Source of the DNA: Bacteroidales bacterium
GTDB taxonomy: Bacteria > Bacteroidota > Bacteroidia > Bacteroidales > WCHB1-69
Direction of reading: 5' to 3'
Assembly (NCBI GenBank): GCA_031266895.1
Contig: JAISAD010000161.1
Span: forward strand, 1-10,382
DNA: 10,382 bases
The position numbers were made by a program, and so were the translations under genes. Below are positions 1-5,899 of the stretch, one piece after another (position 1 is the first letter of the stretch; every line of letters begins with the position of its first letter). The notes under the pieces were generated by a model. The model did no database searches, was not told the DNA's origin, and saw nothing but the letters and a program-made list of their open reading frames with translations.

Positions 1-232
1 CAGGAATAGCACCGCAATTTACGGCAATATACTGTCCATGCTTGTGGGTGCTATATTCGTGAATAATTTTCGGAAAATTCTCTTTTCCTACGCCACTTTC
101 GCCGGTAATTAACACTGACAAATCGGTAGGCGCTACCTGTACCGCAATATGGATAGCTCTTTCAAGAGCTGCATCAAAGCCAATAATTCCAAAACGTTGT
201 TTTATTGCAACTAAATTTGTATTTCCCATCAT
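1..232 (-). CDS. Sigma-54-interacting AAA+ transcriptional regulator, N-terminal part (cut by left edge)
   Basis: Translating the minus strand from 232 gives 77 residues open to the window edge. Residues 14-30 (FGIIG then LERAI) resemble the entry of a sigma-54 activation domain. Residues 44-51 (GESGVGKE) are the Walker A motif. VNCGAIP at 71-77 matches the conserved VNCGAIP segment of NtrC-family activators. These proteins use ATP hydrolysis to remodel RNA polymerase-sigma-54 at -24/-12 promoters. The start is well bounded: an in-frame TAG lies directly before two consecutive ATG codons (232-230 and 229-227). The protein therefore begins with the AAA+ domain and has no N-terminal receiver or sensor domain, so it is not an ordinary two-component response regulator. 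The GAFTGA loop and any C-terminal Fis helix-turn-helix lie outside the window. It is divergent from the aspartate kinase gene. Confidence 0.88.
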   Translation of the reverse strand, partial: MMGNTNLVAIKQRFGIIGFDAALERAIHIAVQVAPTDLSVLITGESGVGKENFPKIIHEYSTHKHGQYIAVNCGAIP

Positions 233-248
233 CTAAAATGATTGATTG

Positions 249-256
249 CAAAAATA
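249..256 (-). promoter_or_regulatory. Bacteroidota -7 box for the sigma-54 regulator gene
   Basis: The minus strand reads TATTTTTG (positions 256 to 249) in the context GTATTTTTGCA. It fits the TAnnTTTG element of the Bacteroidota primary sigma factor and lies 16 bp before the start codon. No TTTG -33 element is visible at 19-21 bp upstream, so the call rests on the -7 box and its position. Confidence 0.6.
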
Positions 257-373
257 CATTTTTTTTTAATATCTTATGTTACATTCTATATTATTTTACT
301 CTGTGAATTTCAATATATTTAGAGGTATAGAGATTTTTTCGTGCTGTAATGATTATCCAAATAGGCTTTTTTG

Positions 374-381
374 TATTTTTG
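374..381 (+). promoter_or_regulatory. Bacteroidota -7 box for the aspartate kinase gene
   Basis: TATTTTTG at 374-381, in the context GTATTTTTGCA, matches TAnnTTTG. It implies a transcription start near 388 and a leader of about 50 nt before the ATG at 440. The -33 region (about 349-354) has no TTTG. The surrounding gap (233-439) contains this promoter, the divergent one at 249-256 and no gene. Confidence 0.6.
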
Positions 382-439
382 CACAATTGCTTGAAGAAAA
401 AAAAATGATACAATATAGATTATAATAATCATATAATTA

Positions 440-1705
440 ATGAGTTATAAGATTTTTAAATTTGGAGGCGCTTCAGTAAAAGATGGAGCGGGAGTGTGTA
501 ATTTGCAGGCTATTTTAAATTGCTATTCCAAAGAGGAGCTGATTGTGGTTATTTCGGCAATAGGCAAGACCACCAATCTGTTGGAAGAAATATTGTATGC
601 CTACTATTATCGTACCGGCCGACTACCGGAACTGCTGCAAACACTCAAGGAAAATCACTATGCAATTGCTCGCGAATTGCCTGTTCAAAACACTCAAATT
701 ATTGCCAAATTAAATACTGTTTTCAGTCAATTGGAAGCTCGATTGGAAGTAGAACCATCTGATAATTATGACTTTGACTACGATCAGATTGTGAGCTTTG
801 GAGAGTTGCTTTCTACCAAACTGATTTCTACCTACCTCAACACTGCAGGGATGTATAACCAATGGTTAGATGCACGCAATGTAATTCGCACCGACAATAA
901 CTTTCGGGAGGGCAGGGTAAATTGGGAAATTTCGGCAGCGCATATTCGACAACAATGCGAGGTTTTGCACGCTACAGAATGCCGTCTTATTATTACTCAG
1001 GGTTTTATTGGAAGTACTATCGAAAAATTGACCACTACATTAGGACGTGAAGGATCGGATTATACAGCTGCTATATTTGCCTATTCAATTGATGCGAAGA
1101 GTGTTACAATATGGAAAGATGTGCCGGGGCTGCTCAATGCCGACCCTAAATTTTTCCCGGATGCAGTAAAATTAGACCGGATTGCTTATGAAGAGGCGAT
1201 TGAATTATCTTATTACGGCGCAAGCATAATTCACCCCAAAACACTCAAACCGCTGCAAAATAAAGCTATTCCACTCTATGTGAAGTCATTTTTCCAACCC
1301 GAAGAGTCAGGAAGTTTGATTACTGCTACAGATACTAAAAACAATATTCCATCCATTATCTTTAAAGCCAATCAAATTTTGATTTCCCTGTTTCCCAAAG
1401 ATTTCTCATTTATTGATGTAGAGGGGCTGTCCCACATTTTTGCTGCGCTTTCACAATATAAAATTAAGATAAATCTGTTGCAAAATTCGGCACTAAGCTT
1501 TTCAATATGCACTGATTATGATAAAAAGCGCGTTGAAGCAGTGATTGGTTTTTTAACCCGAAATTACAAGGTAAAATATAACGATCATGTATCCCTGATT
1601 ACCATTCGACACTATAATGATGATGTAGCAGGCAGAGTACTCGGTTCTAAACAGATTTTAATTGAGCAACGTAGTCGCACTATGTTGCAGGTGGTTACCC
1701 AGTGA
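440..1705 (+). CDS. lysC: Aspartate kinase (monofunctional)
   Basis: ATP-dependent phosphorylation of L-aspartate to 4-aspartyl phosphate in the cytoplasm, the first step toward lysine/diaminopimelate, threonine and methionine. The amino-acid-kinase fold is clear. KFGGASV at 7-13 is the KxGG[TS]S-type nucleotide motif. Then come SFGELLS at 119-125, TQGFIG at 186-191, GREGSDYTA at 202-210 (substrate/ATP loop), WKDVPG at 225-230, ADP at 234-236, and YGASIIHPKT at 259-268. The remaining C-terminal ~115 residues hold one recognisable ACT-like stretch (about 311-375). After it comes a shorter, divergent segment ending in the LITIRHY and EQRSRTMLQVV stretches, which I take to be the degenerate second ACT. 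The 421-aa length fits the short AKs without a fused homoserine dehydrogenase. The start is the first ATG after an in-frame TAA at 434-436. The symbol is by function; paralogues (thrA-like, dapG-like) cannot be excluded. Feedback specificity cannot be read from the sequence. Confidence 0.92.
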   Translation: MSYKIFKFGGASVKDGAGVCNLQAILNCYSKEELIVVISAIGKTTNLLEEILYAYYYRTGRLPELLQTLKENHYAIARELPVQNTQIIAKLNTVFSQLEARLEVEPSDNYDFDYDQIVSFGELLSTKLISTYLNTAGMYNQWLDARNVIRTDNNFREGRVNWEISAAHIRQQCEVLHATECRLIITQGFIGSTIEKLTTTLGREGSDYTAAIFAYSIDAKSVTIWKDVPGLLNADPKFFPDAVKLDRIAYEEAIELSYYGASIIHPKTLKPLQNKAIPLYVKSFFQPEESGSLITATDTKNNIPSIIFKANQILISLFPKDFSFIDVEGLSHIFAALSQYKIKINLLQNSALSFSICTDYDKKRVEAVIGFLTRNYKVKYNDHVSLITIRHYNDDVAGRVLGSKQILIEQRSRTMLQVVTQ

Positions 1706-1791
1706 ATTTGTGTTTAAATCCTGTCAGATTCTTGATTTTTTCAAAACTGCATGGGTTCAACAAAAAGAAACTGTTTTGAATTTATGGTTTG

Positions 1792-1822
1792 TTTGCGTGT
1801 AAGAAGATTTTTTGTATTTTTG
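1792..1822 (+). promoter_or_regulatory. Promoter of the capD-like gene (TTTG-N19-TATTTTTG)
   Basis: TTTG at 1792-1795 and TATTTTTG at 1815-1822 are separated by exactly 19 bp. This is the consensus -33/-7 architecture of Bacteroidota housekeeping promoters and the strongest match in the window. A second TTTG lies at 1788-1791. The implied start near 1829 leaves a leader of about 135 nt before the ATG at 1964. The rest of the 258-bp gap (1706-1963) contains an 8-bp inverted repeat (TTCAAAAC 1740-1747 / GTTTTGAA 1773-1780, 25-nt loop) of doubtful function and no convincing gene. Confidence 0.75.
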
Positions 1823-1963
1823 CAAAATAAGAAAAATACAGAATGTAAATAATTATCATGAAACAAGAGCAAATTGCAATGAGAGCAAATTGAACCCGAA
1901 AAATTTATTTAAGCCAATTAGAAAGGCGATTAAAGATAACTAATTAATTCAACTGACTGTATA

Positions 1964-3862
1964 ATGAGAAACTTTGTGAATAGGATAAATAAAAAGATCG
2001 TAAAACGAATTAGTATTGTGCCAGCTTGGATAGTGCTTTTGTTTGACCTTTGTATCGTGTACGGCTCTTCCATTCTGGCGCTTCTGTTGCGTGATAATTT
2101 TAAGATACCGGCACATTTCAGCTCAATGGTATATCTCGTTATCCCTTTGATCTTTGTCGCAGTACGTTTTGTCTATTTTTTGATACTGAAAGTCCCCATT
2201 CTTATGGTGCGCTACACTAACACCAAAGATGCTATTACACTTTTTATTTCTTGTTTTCTGGGTAGCATTACGCTGATTATAGCCAATATTATCAGTTTTC
2301 AAATTGAGCACCTTTTTCTGATTCCGCTTTCGGTGGTCATTATGGAGTTTTTTATTACGCTTATTTTCTTGTTGATCTATCGGTTGGCTTTCAAAACCTA
2401 CTATCTGGAAGTACTGAATCCCACAAAATTCAAGAAAGATATTGCTATCATGGGGGCGGGTGTGGCCGGTATCACCACAAAACGCGCTTTAGACAGAGAT
2501 TCGAAAAGCCAATATAATGTGATTGCCTTTTTGGATGAAGATCCGAAAAAAATCGGCAAAATTATAGAAAGCGTTCCGGTGATTAATGCCTCTAAGTTGT
2601 CAAGCTATCTCTCTAAAAGCAATGTTTCATTCCTCATTATCGCCATTCAAAAAATATTGCCTGACAAAGTGAATGATATTACCGAAATTGCTCTGCAATA
2701 CAATGTAAAAGTGATGATTGTGCCACCAGTGGCCAAATGGATTAACGGTGAATTGAGTTTTAAGCAGATAAAAAAGGTTAAAATTGAGGACTTGTTAGAA
2801 CGTGATCCTATTGTAGTAGATGAATCGTTGGTAAATAGAGATGTTGAAAATCAGACTATTATGATTTCAGGTGCAGCCGGTTCTATCGGTAGCGAAATTG
2901 TACGGCAGATAATCAAACGGCCTTATAAACAACTGATTTTAGTGGACAATGCTGAAACTCCAATGTTTTACATACAAAACGAATGCCGCAATATCAATGA
3001 ATTACGCGATATCTATACGGAAATTGCCGATGTGTGCGACCACGTTAGTATGGATATGCTGATGCAGCGCTACCGCCCCGACACTGTTTATCATGCGGCT
3101 GCTTACAAGCATGTCCCATTGATGGAGGAGAATGTATGTGAGGCTGTTAAGGTGAATGTGGCTGGCACGCGTATTTTTGCCGATCTCTCCGTGCAATATG
3201 GAGTGAAAAAGTTTGTAATGATTTCTACCGACAAGGCCGTTAACCCTACCAATGTAATGGGGGCATCTAAGCGTATTGCCGAAATTTACATACAATCTCT
3301 TAATTTCCAGCAGAATGCAACTAAATTTATTACTACTCGTTTTGGCAATGTATTAGGTTCAAATGGCTCGGTAATTCCCACATTCAGGCAGCAAATTGAG
3401 TGTGGCGGTCCGGTAACAGTAACCCACAAAGAGATTACCCGCTACTTTATGACCATTTCAGAAGCATGTCAATTGGTGCTTATTGCCAGCACAATGGGCA
3501 ATGGCGGTGAAATTTTTATTTTCGATATGGGGCATTCCGTCCGCATTTATGACCTTGCTGTCAAAATGATTAAACTCTCAGGTCTCCTGTTGGGGAAAGA
3601 TATTAATATTGAGATTACCGGCCTGCGTCCGGGCGAGAAATTGTACGAAGAGCTGCTTGCCAGCCAGGAAAATACAATTAAAACCGGCTTTCAGAAAATC
3701 ATGATAGCTAAGGTGCGAACTTATCCTTACGAAGAGGTAGCCAAATCTGTCAGTGAACTGGTAGCACTCAGAAACGCCGATTCTTTTACTATTGTAAGAA
3801 AGATGAAAGAGATTGTTCCTGAATACATTAGCCGCAATTCGGAGTTCGAAAAATTGGATTAA
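1964..3862 (+). CDS. Membrane-anchored nucleotide-sugar 4,6-dehydratase/epimerase (CapD/WbpM/PglF family)
   Basis: Likely converts a UDP-N-acetylhexosamine to its 4-keto-6-deoxy form, feeding synthesis of capsule, O-antigen or glycoprotein sugars at the inner membrane. Four hydrophobic segments come first (about 21-42, 55-75, 90-112, 117-142). Next is a CoA-binding-like Rossmann domain with GAGVAG at 164-169. The catalytic extended-SDR domain then carries GAAGSIG at 303-309, the nucleotide-binding acid in LVDNAE at 326-331, HAAAYKH at 377-383, STDK at 421-424, RFGNVLGS at 459-466, TRYFMTISEA at 492-501 and GLRPGEKLYEEL at 553-564. The usual SDR Ser-Tyr-Lys triad appears as Ser421, Met432, Lys436. 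This is the SMK variant known from WbpM-type large dehydratases, so the missing Tyr is not damage. At 632 aa it is full length for the large FlaA1/WbpM group. It stands alone: no glycosyltransferase or aminotransferase neighbours are present, so the exact sugar product is unknown. Confidence 0.92.
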   Translation: MRNFVNRINKKIVKRISIVPAWIVLLFDLCIVYGSSILALLLRDNFKIPAHFSSMVYLVIPLIFVAVRFVYFLILKVPILMVRYTNTKDAITLFISCFLGSITLIIANIISFQIEHLFLIPLSVVIMEFFITLIFLLIYRLAFKTYYLEVLNPTKFKKDIAIMGAGVAGITTKRALDRDSKSQYNVIAFLDEDPKKIGKIIESVPVINASKLSSYLSKSNVSFLIIAIQKILPDKVNDITEIALQYNVKVMIVPPVAKWINGELSFKQIKKVKIEDLLERDPIVVDESLVNRDVENQTIMISGAAGSIGSEIVRQIIKRPYKQLILVDNAETPMFYIQNECRNINELRDIYTEIADVCDHVSMDMLMQRYRPDTVYHAAAYKHVPLMEENVCEAVKVNVAGTRIFADLSVQYGVKKFVMISTDKAVNPTNVMGASKRIAEIYIQSLNFQQNATKFITTRFGNVLGSNGSVIPTFRQQIECGGPVTVTHKEITRYFMTISEACQLVLIASTMGNGGEIFIFDMGHSVRIYDLAVKMIKLSGLLLGKDINIEITGLRPGEKLYEELLASQENTIKTGFQKIMIAKVRTYPYEEVAKSVSELVALRNADSFTIVRKMKEIVPEYISRNSEFEKLD

Positions 3863-3878
3863 GACAGTTAAAGCTCTT

Positions 3879-4751
3879 TTATCTTTTTATTTTTTGTGAT
3901 TCTATCATAGCACCCAGGAACGAACGTTCCGCCATGTAAGAAGAACGTACTAGCGGAGCACTTTCTACCGATTTATACCCCAATGCGTTTGCTGTCTGCT
4001 TATAAAACTCAAAAGTATCGGGATGCACGTATTCCGCCACAGAAATATTGGTTTTTGTAGGTTGTAAATATTGCCCGATAGTAATCATTGTGCAACCAGC
4101 AGCTATTACCTCCTGCAGCAGTTGCACCACCTCTTCGCGAGTTTCCCCCAGCCCGACCATAATGCCGGTTTTGGCAATAAAACCGGTACGGGCAATTTGC
4201 TTCAACACGTTTAAACTGTTGGAGTAAGTGGCTTTACTGCGCACCGCAGGCGTGAGTCTTGCTACCGTTTCAAGATTATGCGCCACAATGTCGGGCTGTG
4301 CCTCAAGCACGGTTTGCAGTATAGCTCCCTCATAGTCGGGAATCAGCAGTTCGATAATAATATCGGGATTTTCCTGGCGAATAGCGTGCACTGTAGCCGC
4401 CCAGTGAGCAGCCCCTTTGTCAGGCAAATCATCTCTATCTACGGAGGTGATGACACAATGCTTCAGCTTCATCAACTGGATGCTTTGTGCTACTTTTTGC
4501 GGTTCATTATTGTCCGGTGGCAATGGCTTTCCTGTTGTGGTAGCGCAAAACTTGCAGGAGCGCGTGCAAATGTCGCCTAAAATCATAAAAGTGGCAGTCC
4601 CCATACTCCAACATTTGCCCATATTAGGACATTTGCCGCTACTGCAAATGGTATGCAACCGGTGTTTTTCCACCAATTGTTTTATTTCGGAGTAGTGTTC
4701 TCCTCCCTCTAATTTAATTTTCAACCAATCCGGTTTTCGTTCTATTTGCAT
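3879..4751 (-). CDS. lipA: Lipoyl synthase (radical SAM)
   Basis: Inserts two sulfur atoms into octanoyl groups carried on the lipoyl domains of 2-oxoacid dehydrogenases and glycine-cleavage H protein. Numbered from the ATG at 4751 (290 aa), the auxiliary 4Fe-4S cluster ligands are C36, C41 and C47 (CSSGKCPNMGKC, CX4CX5C). The radical-SAM cluster ligands are C62, C66 and C69 (CTRSCKFC, CX3CX2C). The C-terminal RSSY motif at 269-272, whose serine ligates the auxiliary cluster, is intact. I chose 4751 over an in-frame ATG at 4790 for two reasons. MQIERKPDWLKIKL matches the usual LipA N-terminus, while the extra 13 residues look non-conserved. The 4790 start also lies inside a perfect hairpin. 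It is downstream of the DUF4328-like gene on the same strand and converges on capD with a 16-bp gap. No lipB is in the window. Confidence 0.96.
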   Translation of the reverse strand: MQIERKPDWLKIKLEGGEHYSEIKQLVEKHRLHTICSSGKCPNMGKCWSMGTATFMILGDICTRSCKFCATTTGKPLPPDNNEPQKVAQSIQLMKLKHCVITSVDRDDLPDKGAAHWAATVHAIRQENPDIIIELLIPDYEGAILQTVLEAQPDIVAHNLETVARLTPAVRSKATYSNSLNVLKQIARTGFIAKTGIMVGLGETREEVVQLLQEVIAAGCTMITIGQYLQPTKTNISVAEYVHPDTFEFYKQTANALGYKSVESAPLVRSSYMAERSFLGAMIESQKIKR

Positions 4752-4764
4752 ATCTTTAAATAAA

Positions 4765-4792
4765 GAATGTCGATACCAAAGCATCGACATTC
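4765..4792 (-). terminator. Perfect 10-bp hairpin between the DUF4328-like gene and lipA
   Basis: GAATGTCGAT (4765-4774) and ATCGACATTC (4783-4792) are perfect reverse complements around an 8-nt loop. Read on the minus strand, the stem begins 27 nt after the upstream stop codon and is followed by TTTATTT, so it resembles an intrinsic terminator or attenuator. It ends 13 nt before the preferred lipA start. No TAnnTTTG promoter lies between it and lipA, so partial read-through probably supplies lipA transcription. Whether it terminates, attenuates or protects a processed end is inference. Confidence 0.6.
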
Positions 4793-4819
4793 ATGGTTAA
4801 TTTTAAATATGAAACCTTA

Positions 4820-5755
4820 TTACTCAATGGTTTGCATCAATTTGTTTTTCTTGTTGAACAATCTGATAAGATTACACTCCTGAACCAAATACAATGCCCA
4901 AAAAATAGTAGCTACTACAATAACGCCAGTATGCGACATTTTGAGAAACATAGGCCCTTCTGTCATAAAGGTAGCGTGTAATATCCAGGTAACTAACAAT
5001 ATACATATCAATAGCAGAGACCACCACAATCCCAGATTGAAATCTGCATTATCTTCTCGCCCATCATTGGGGATAATACCTTTATCTTTAAGCAGATAGT
5101 CAGTATCATTCCAAATTTCAGAGAAAAAGGAAAATGGTTTTACAAAGTTGTAGGCAGGAATAAGCCATCCTACGAAAGCCCATATTGGATGGCTACCTCT
5201 TTTCATCCATTCTGCAACATGCAGTAAATTATTGATGTTTTTATAGTTATATATGGAAAAAATGGCGATTTTAACTACCAGCAATGCAATCGTTAGCCAT
5301 ACCATAATATCGTAGATATTTTTGGCCGACTGTTGTTGCTGTTCCAAATCGGAGAATTTCGCGTGCATTGGAGCAAATGCAGCTTTTTCGGCGCTCAAAG
5401 TGGCTTCAATTTCTGCCTGTTTTTTCTGTTTTTCAGCTAAAGTGTTCTTGGTAGCCTGAATATCTTCATTCCATTTTTTAGCAGCAGCACGCTCTTTAGG
5501 AGTTGGGTGTTTCGACAAAGTGTCTAACTTGTTTTGATAATACTTTACTTCAGCCACGCTTTGATTGATGGGTCGTTCGGCATTGTGTATCCTTTCGGAG
5601 GCCTTTTCATGATTCACCTTTTCCTGCACATACACCACATTAATTTTGTCAAATTTGTTCAAAAAAATCATTGTAACGACAAAGAGAATCATGATTACAA
5701 GGTTTAAAATCATTGTAAGCCGTCCCAATCCTACTGTATTTTTGATCTTTTTCAT
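4820..5755 (-). CDS. Multi-pass membrane protein with coiled coil and DUF4328-like C-terminal region
   Basis: Function unknown. The 311-aa product starts with a transmembrane helix (about 12-32). A roughly 100-residue charged, Lys/Glu/Ala/Gln-rich segment with strong coiled-coil character follows (about 43-145, including EQQQQ). Three more hydrophobic helices follow (about 149-168, 243-262, 274-294). Residues 189-215 (HPIWAFVGWLIPAYNFVKP, then EIW) resemble the signature of DUF4328 membrane proteins: Trp-rich, GW-x-IP-x-x-N-x-x-KP, EIW. I recognise this by pattern only. No catalytic motif is visible. The ATG at 5755 follows an AT-rich leader and its own -7 box. It probably shares a transcript with lipA 68 bp downstream, but nothing in it suggests a lipoate-related role. 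The coiled coil would lie on one face of the membrane between TM1 and TM2. Confidence 0.75.
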   Translation of the reverse strand: MKKIKNTVGLGRLTMILNLVIMILFVVTMIFLNKFDKINVVYVQEKVNHEKASERIHNAERPINQSVAEVKYYQNKLDTLSKHPTPKERAAAKKWNEDIQATKNTLAEKQKKQAEIEATLSAEKAAFAPMHAKFSDLEQQQQSAKNIYDIMVWLTIALLVVKIAIFSIYNYKNINNLLHVAEWMKRGSHPIWAFVGWLIPAYNFVKPFSFFSEIWNDTDYLLKDKGIIPNDGREDNADFNLGLWWSLLLICILLVTWILHATFMTEGPMFLKMSHTGVIVVATIFWALYLVQECNLIRLFNKKNKLMQTIE

Positions 5756-5810
5756 ACGGATAAATAATTATAATTTGTTTATTTTCAGCTATTTGATTAT
5801 TATTTACTCT

Positions 5811-5822
5811 TTATTGCAATAA
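5811..5822. promoter_or_regulatory. 12-bp perfect palindrome at the DUF4328-like promoter (possible operator)
   Basis: TTATTGCAATAA at 5811-5822 is its own reverse complement. It lies just downstream of the minus-strand -7 box (5836-5829), over the expected transcription start. That is a position where a dimeric repressor could block initiation. An operator role is inference; AT-rich palindromes of this size can arise by chance. Confidence 0.3.
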
Positions 5823-5828
5823 GGTATG

Positions 5829-5836
5829 CAAAGATA
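5829..5836 (-). promoter_or_regulatory. Bacteroidota -7 box for the DUF4328-like gene
   Basis: The minus strand reads TATCTTTG (5836 to 5829) in the context GTATCTTTGCA, matching TAnnTTTG. It implies a leader of about 65 nt before the ATG at 5755. No clear TTTG -33 element is seen. It is back to back with the serS -7 box, 39 bp apart. Confidence 0.55.
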
Positions 5837-5850
5837 CATAAAATTTTCTA

Positions 5851-5883
5851 CTTGTCTCCTTTTCCCCTTTTTTAGTATTTTTG
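5851..5883 (+). promoter_or_regulatory. Promoter of serS (CTTG-N21-TATTTTTG)
   Basis: TATTTTTG at 5876-5883 in the context GTATTTTTGCA is the -7 box. CTTG at 5851-5854 is a partial -33 element at a 21-bp spacing. The -7 box ends only 16 bp before the serS ATG, so the transcript leader should be about 10 nt. Confidence 0.6.
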
Positions 5884-5899
5884 CAGAAATTTTGTTGAG

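Noticed and set aside
405..425. Six-codon ORF (MIQYRL) in the aspartate kinase leader as a possible attenuator peptide
   Set aside because: It contains no Lys, one Met (the start) and no Thr codons, and no terminator hairpin follows it.
418..430. Inverted repeat GATTAT-A-ATAATC just before the aspartate kinase start
   Set aside because: It consists almost only of A and T in an AT-rich leader and is likely to be chance; no supporting copy was seen elsewhere.
1740..1780. Inverted repeat TTCAAAAC/GTTTTGAA after the aspartate kinase gene as a terminator
   Set aside because: The loop is 25 nt, the stem is only 8 bp and AT-rich, and no T tract follows.
3002..3295. Antisense open frame within capD
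   Set aside because: It lies opposite the catalytic domain of a clearly conserved gene and its translation shows no domain.
3863..3878. Terminator between the convergent capD and lipA genes
   Set aside because: Only T-rich sequence is present in and beyond the 16-bp gap; no hairpin was found.
4278..4695. Two plus-strand open frames opposite lipA
   Set aside because: They overlap the conserved iron-sulfur cluster region of lipA on the other strand and have no recognisable content.
3879..4790. Longer lipA form starting at the ATG at 4790
   Set aside because: The extra 13 residues are not LipA-like and the codon is within a perfect stem; the conserved N-terminus begins at 4751.
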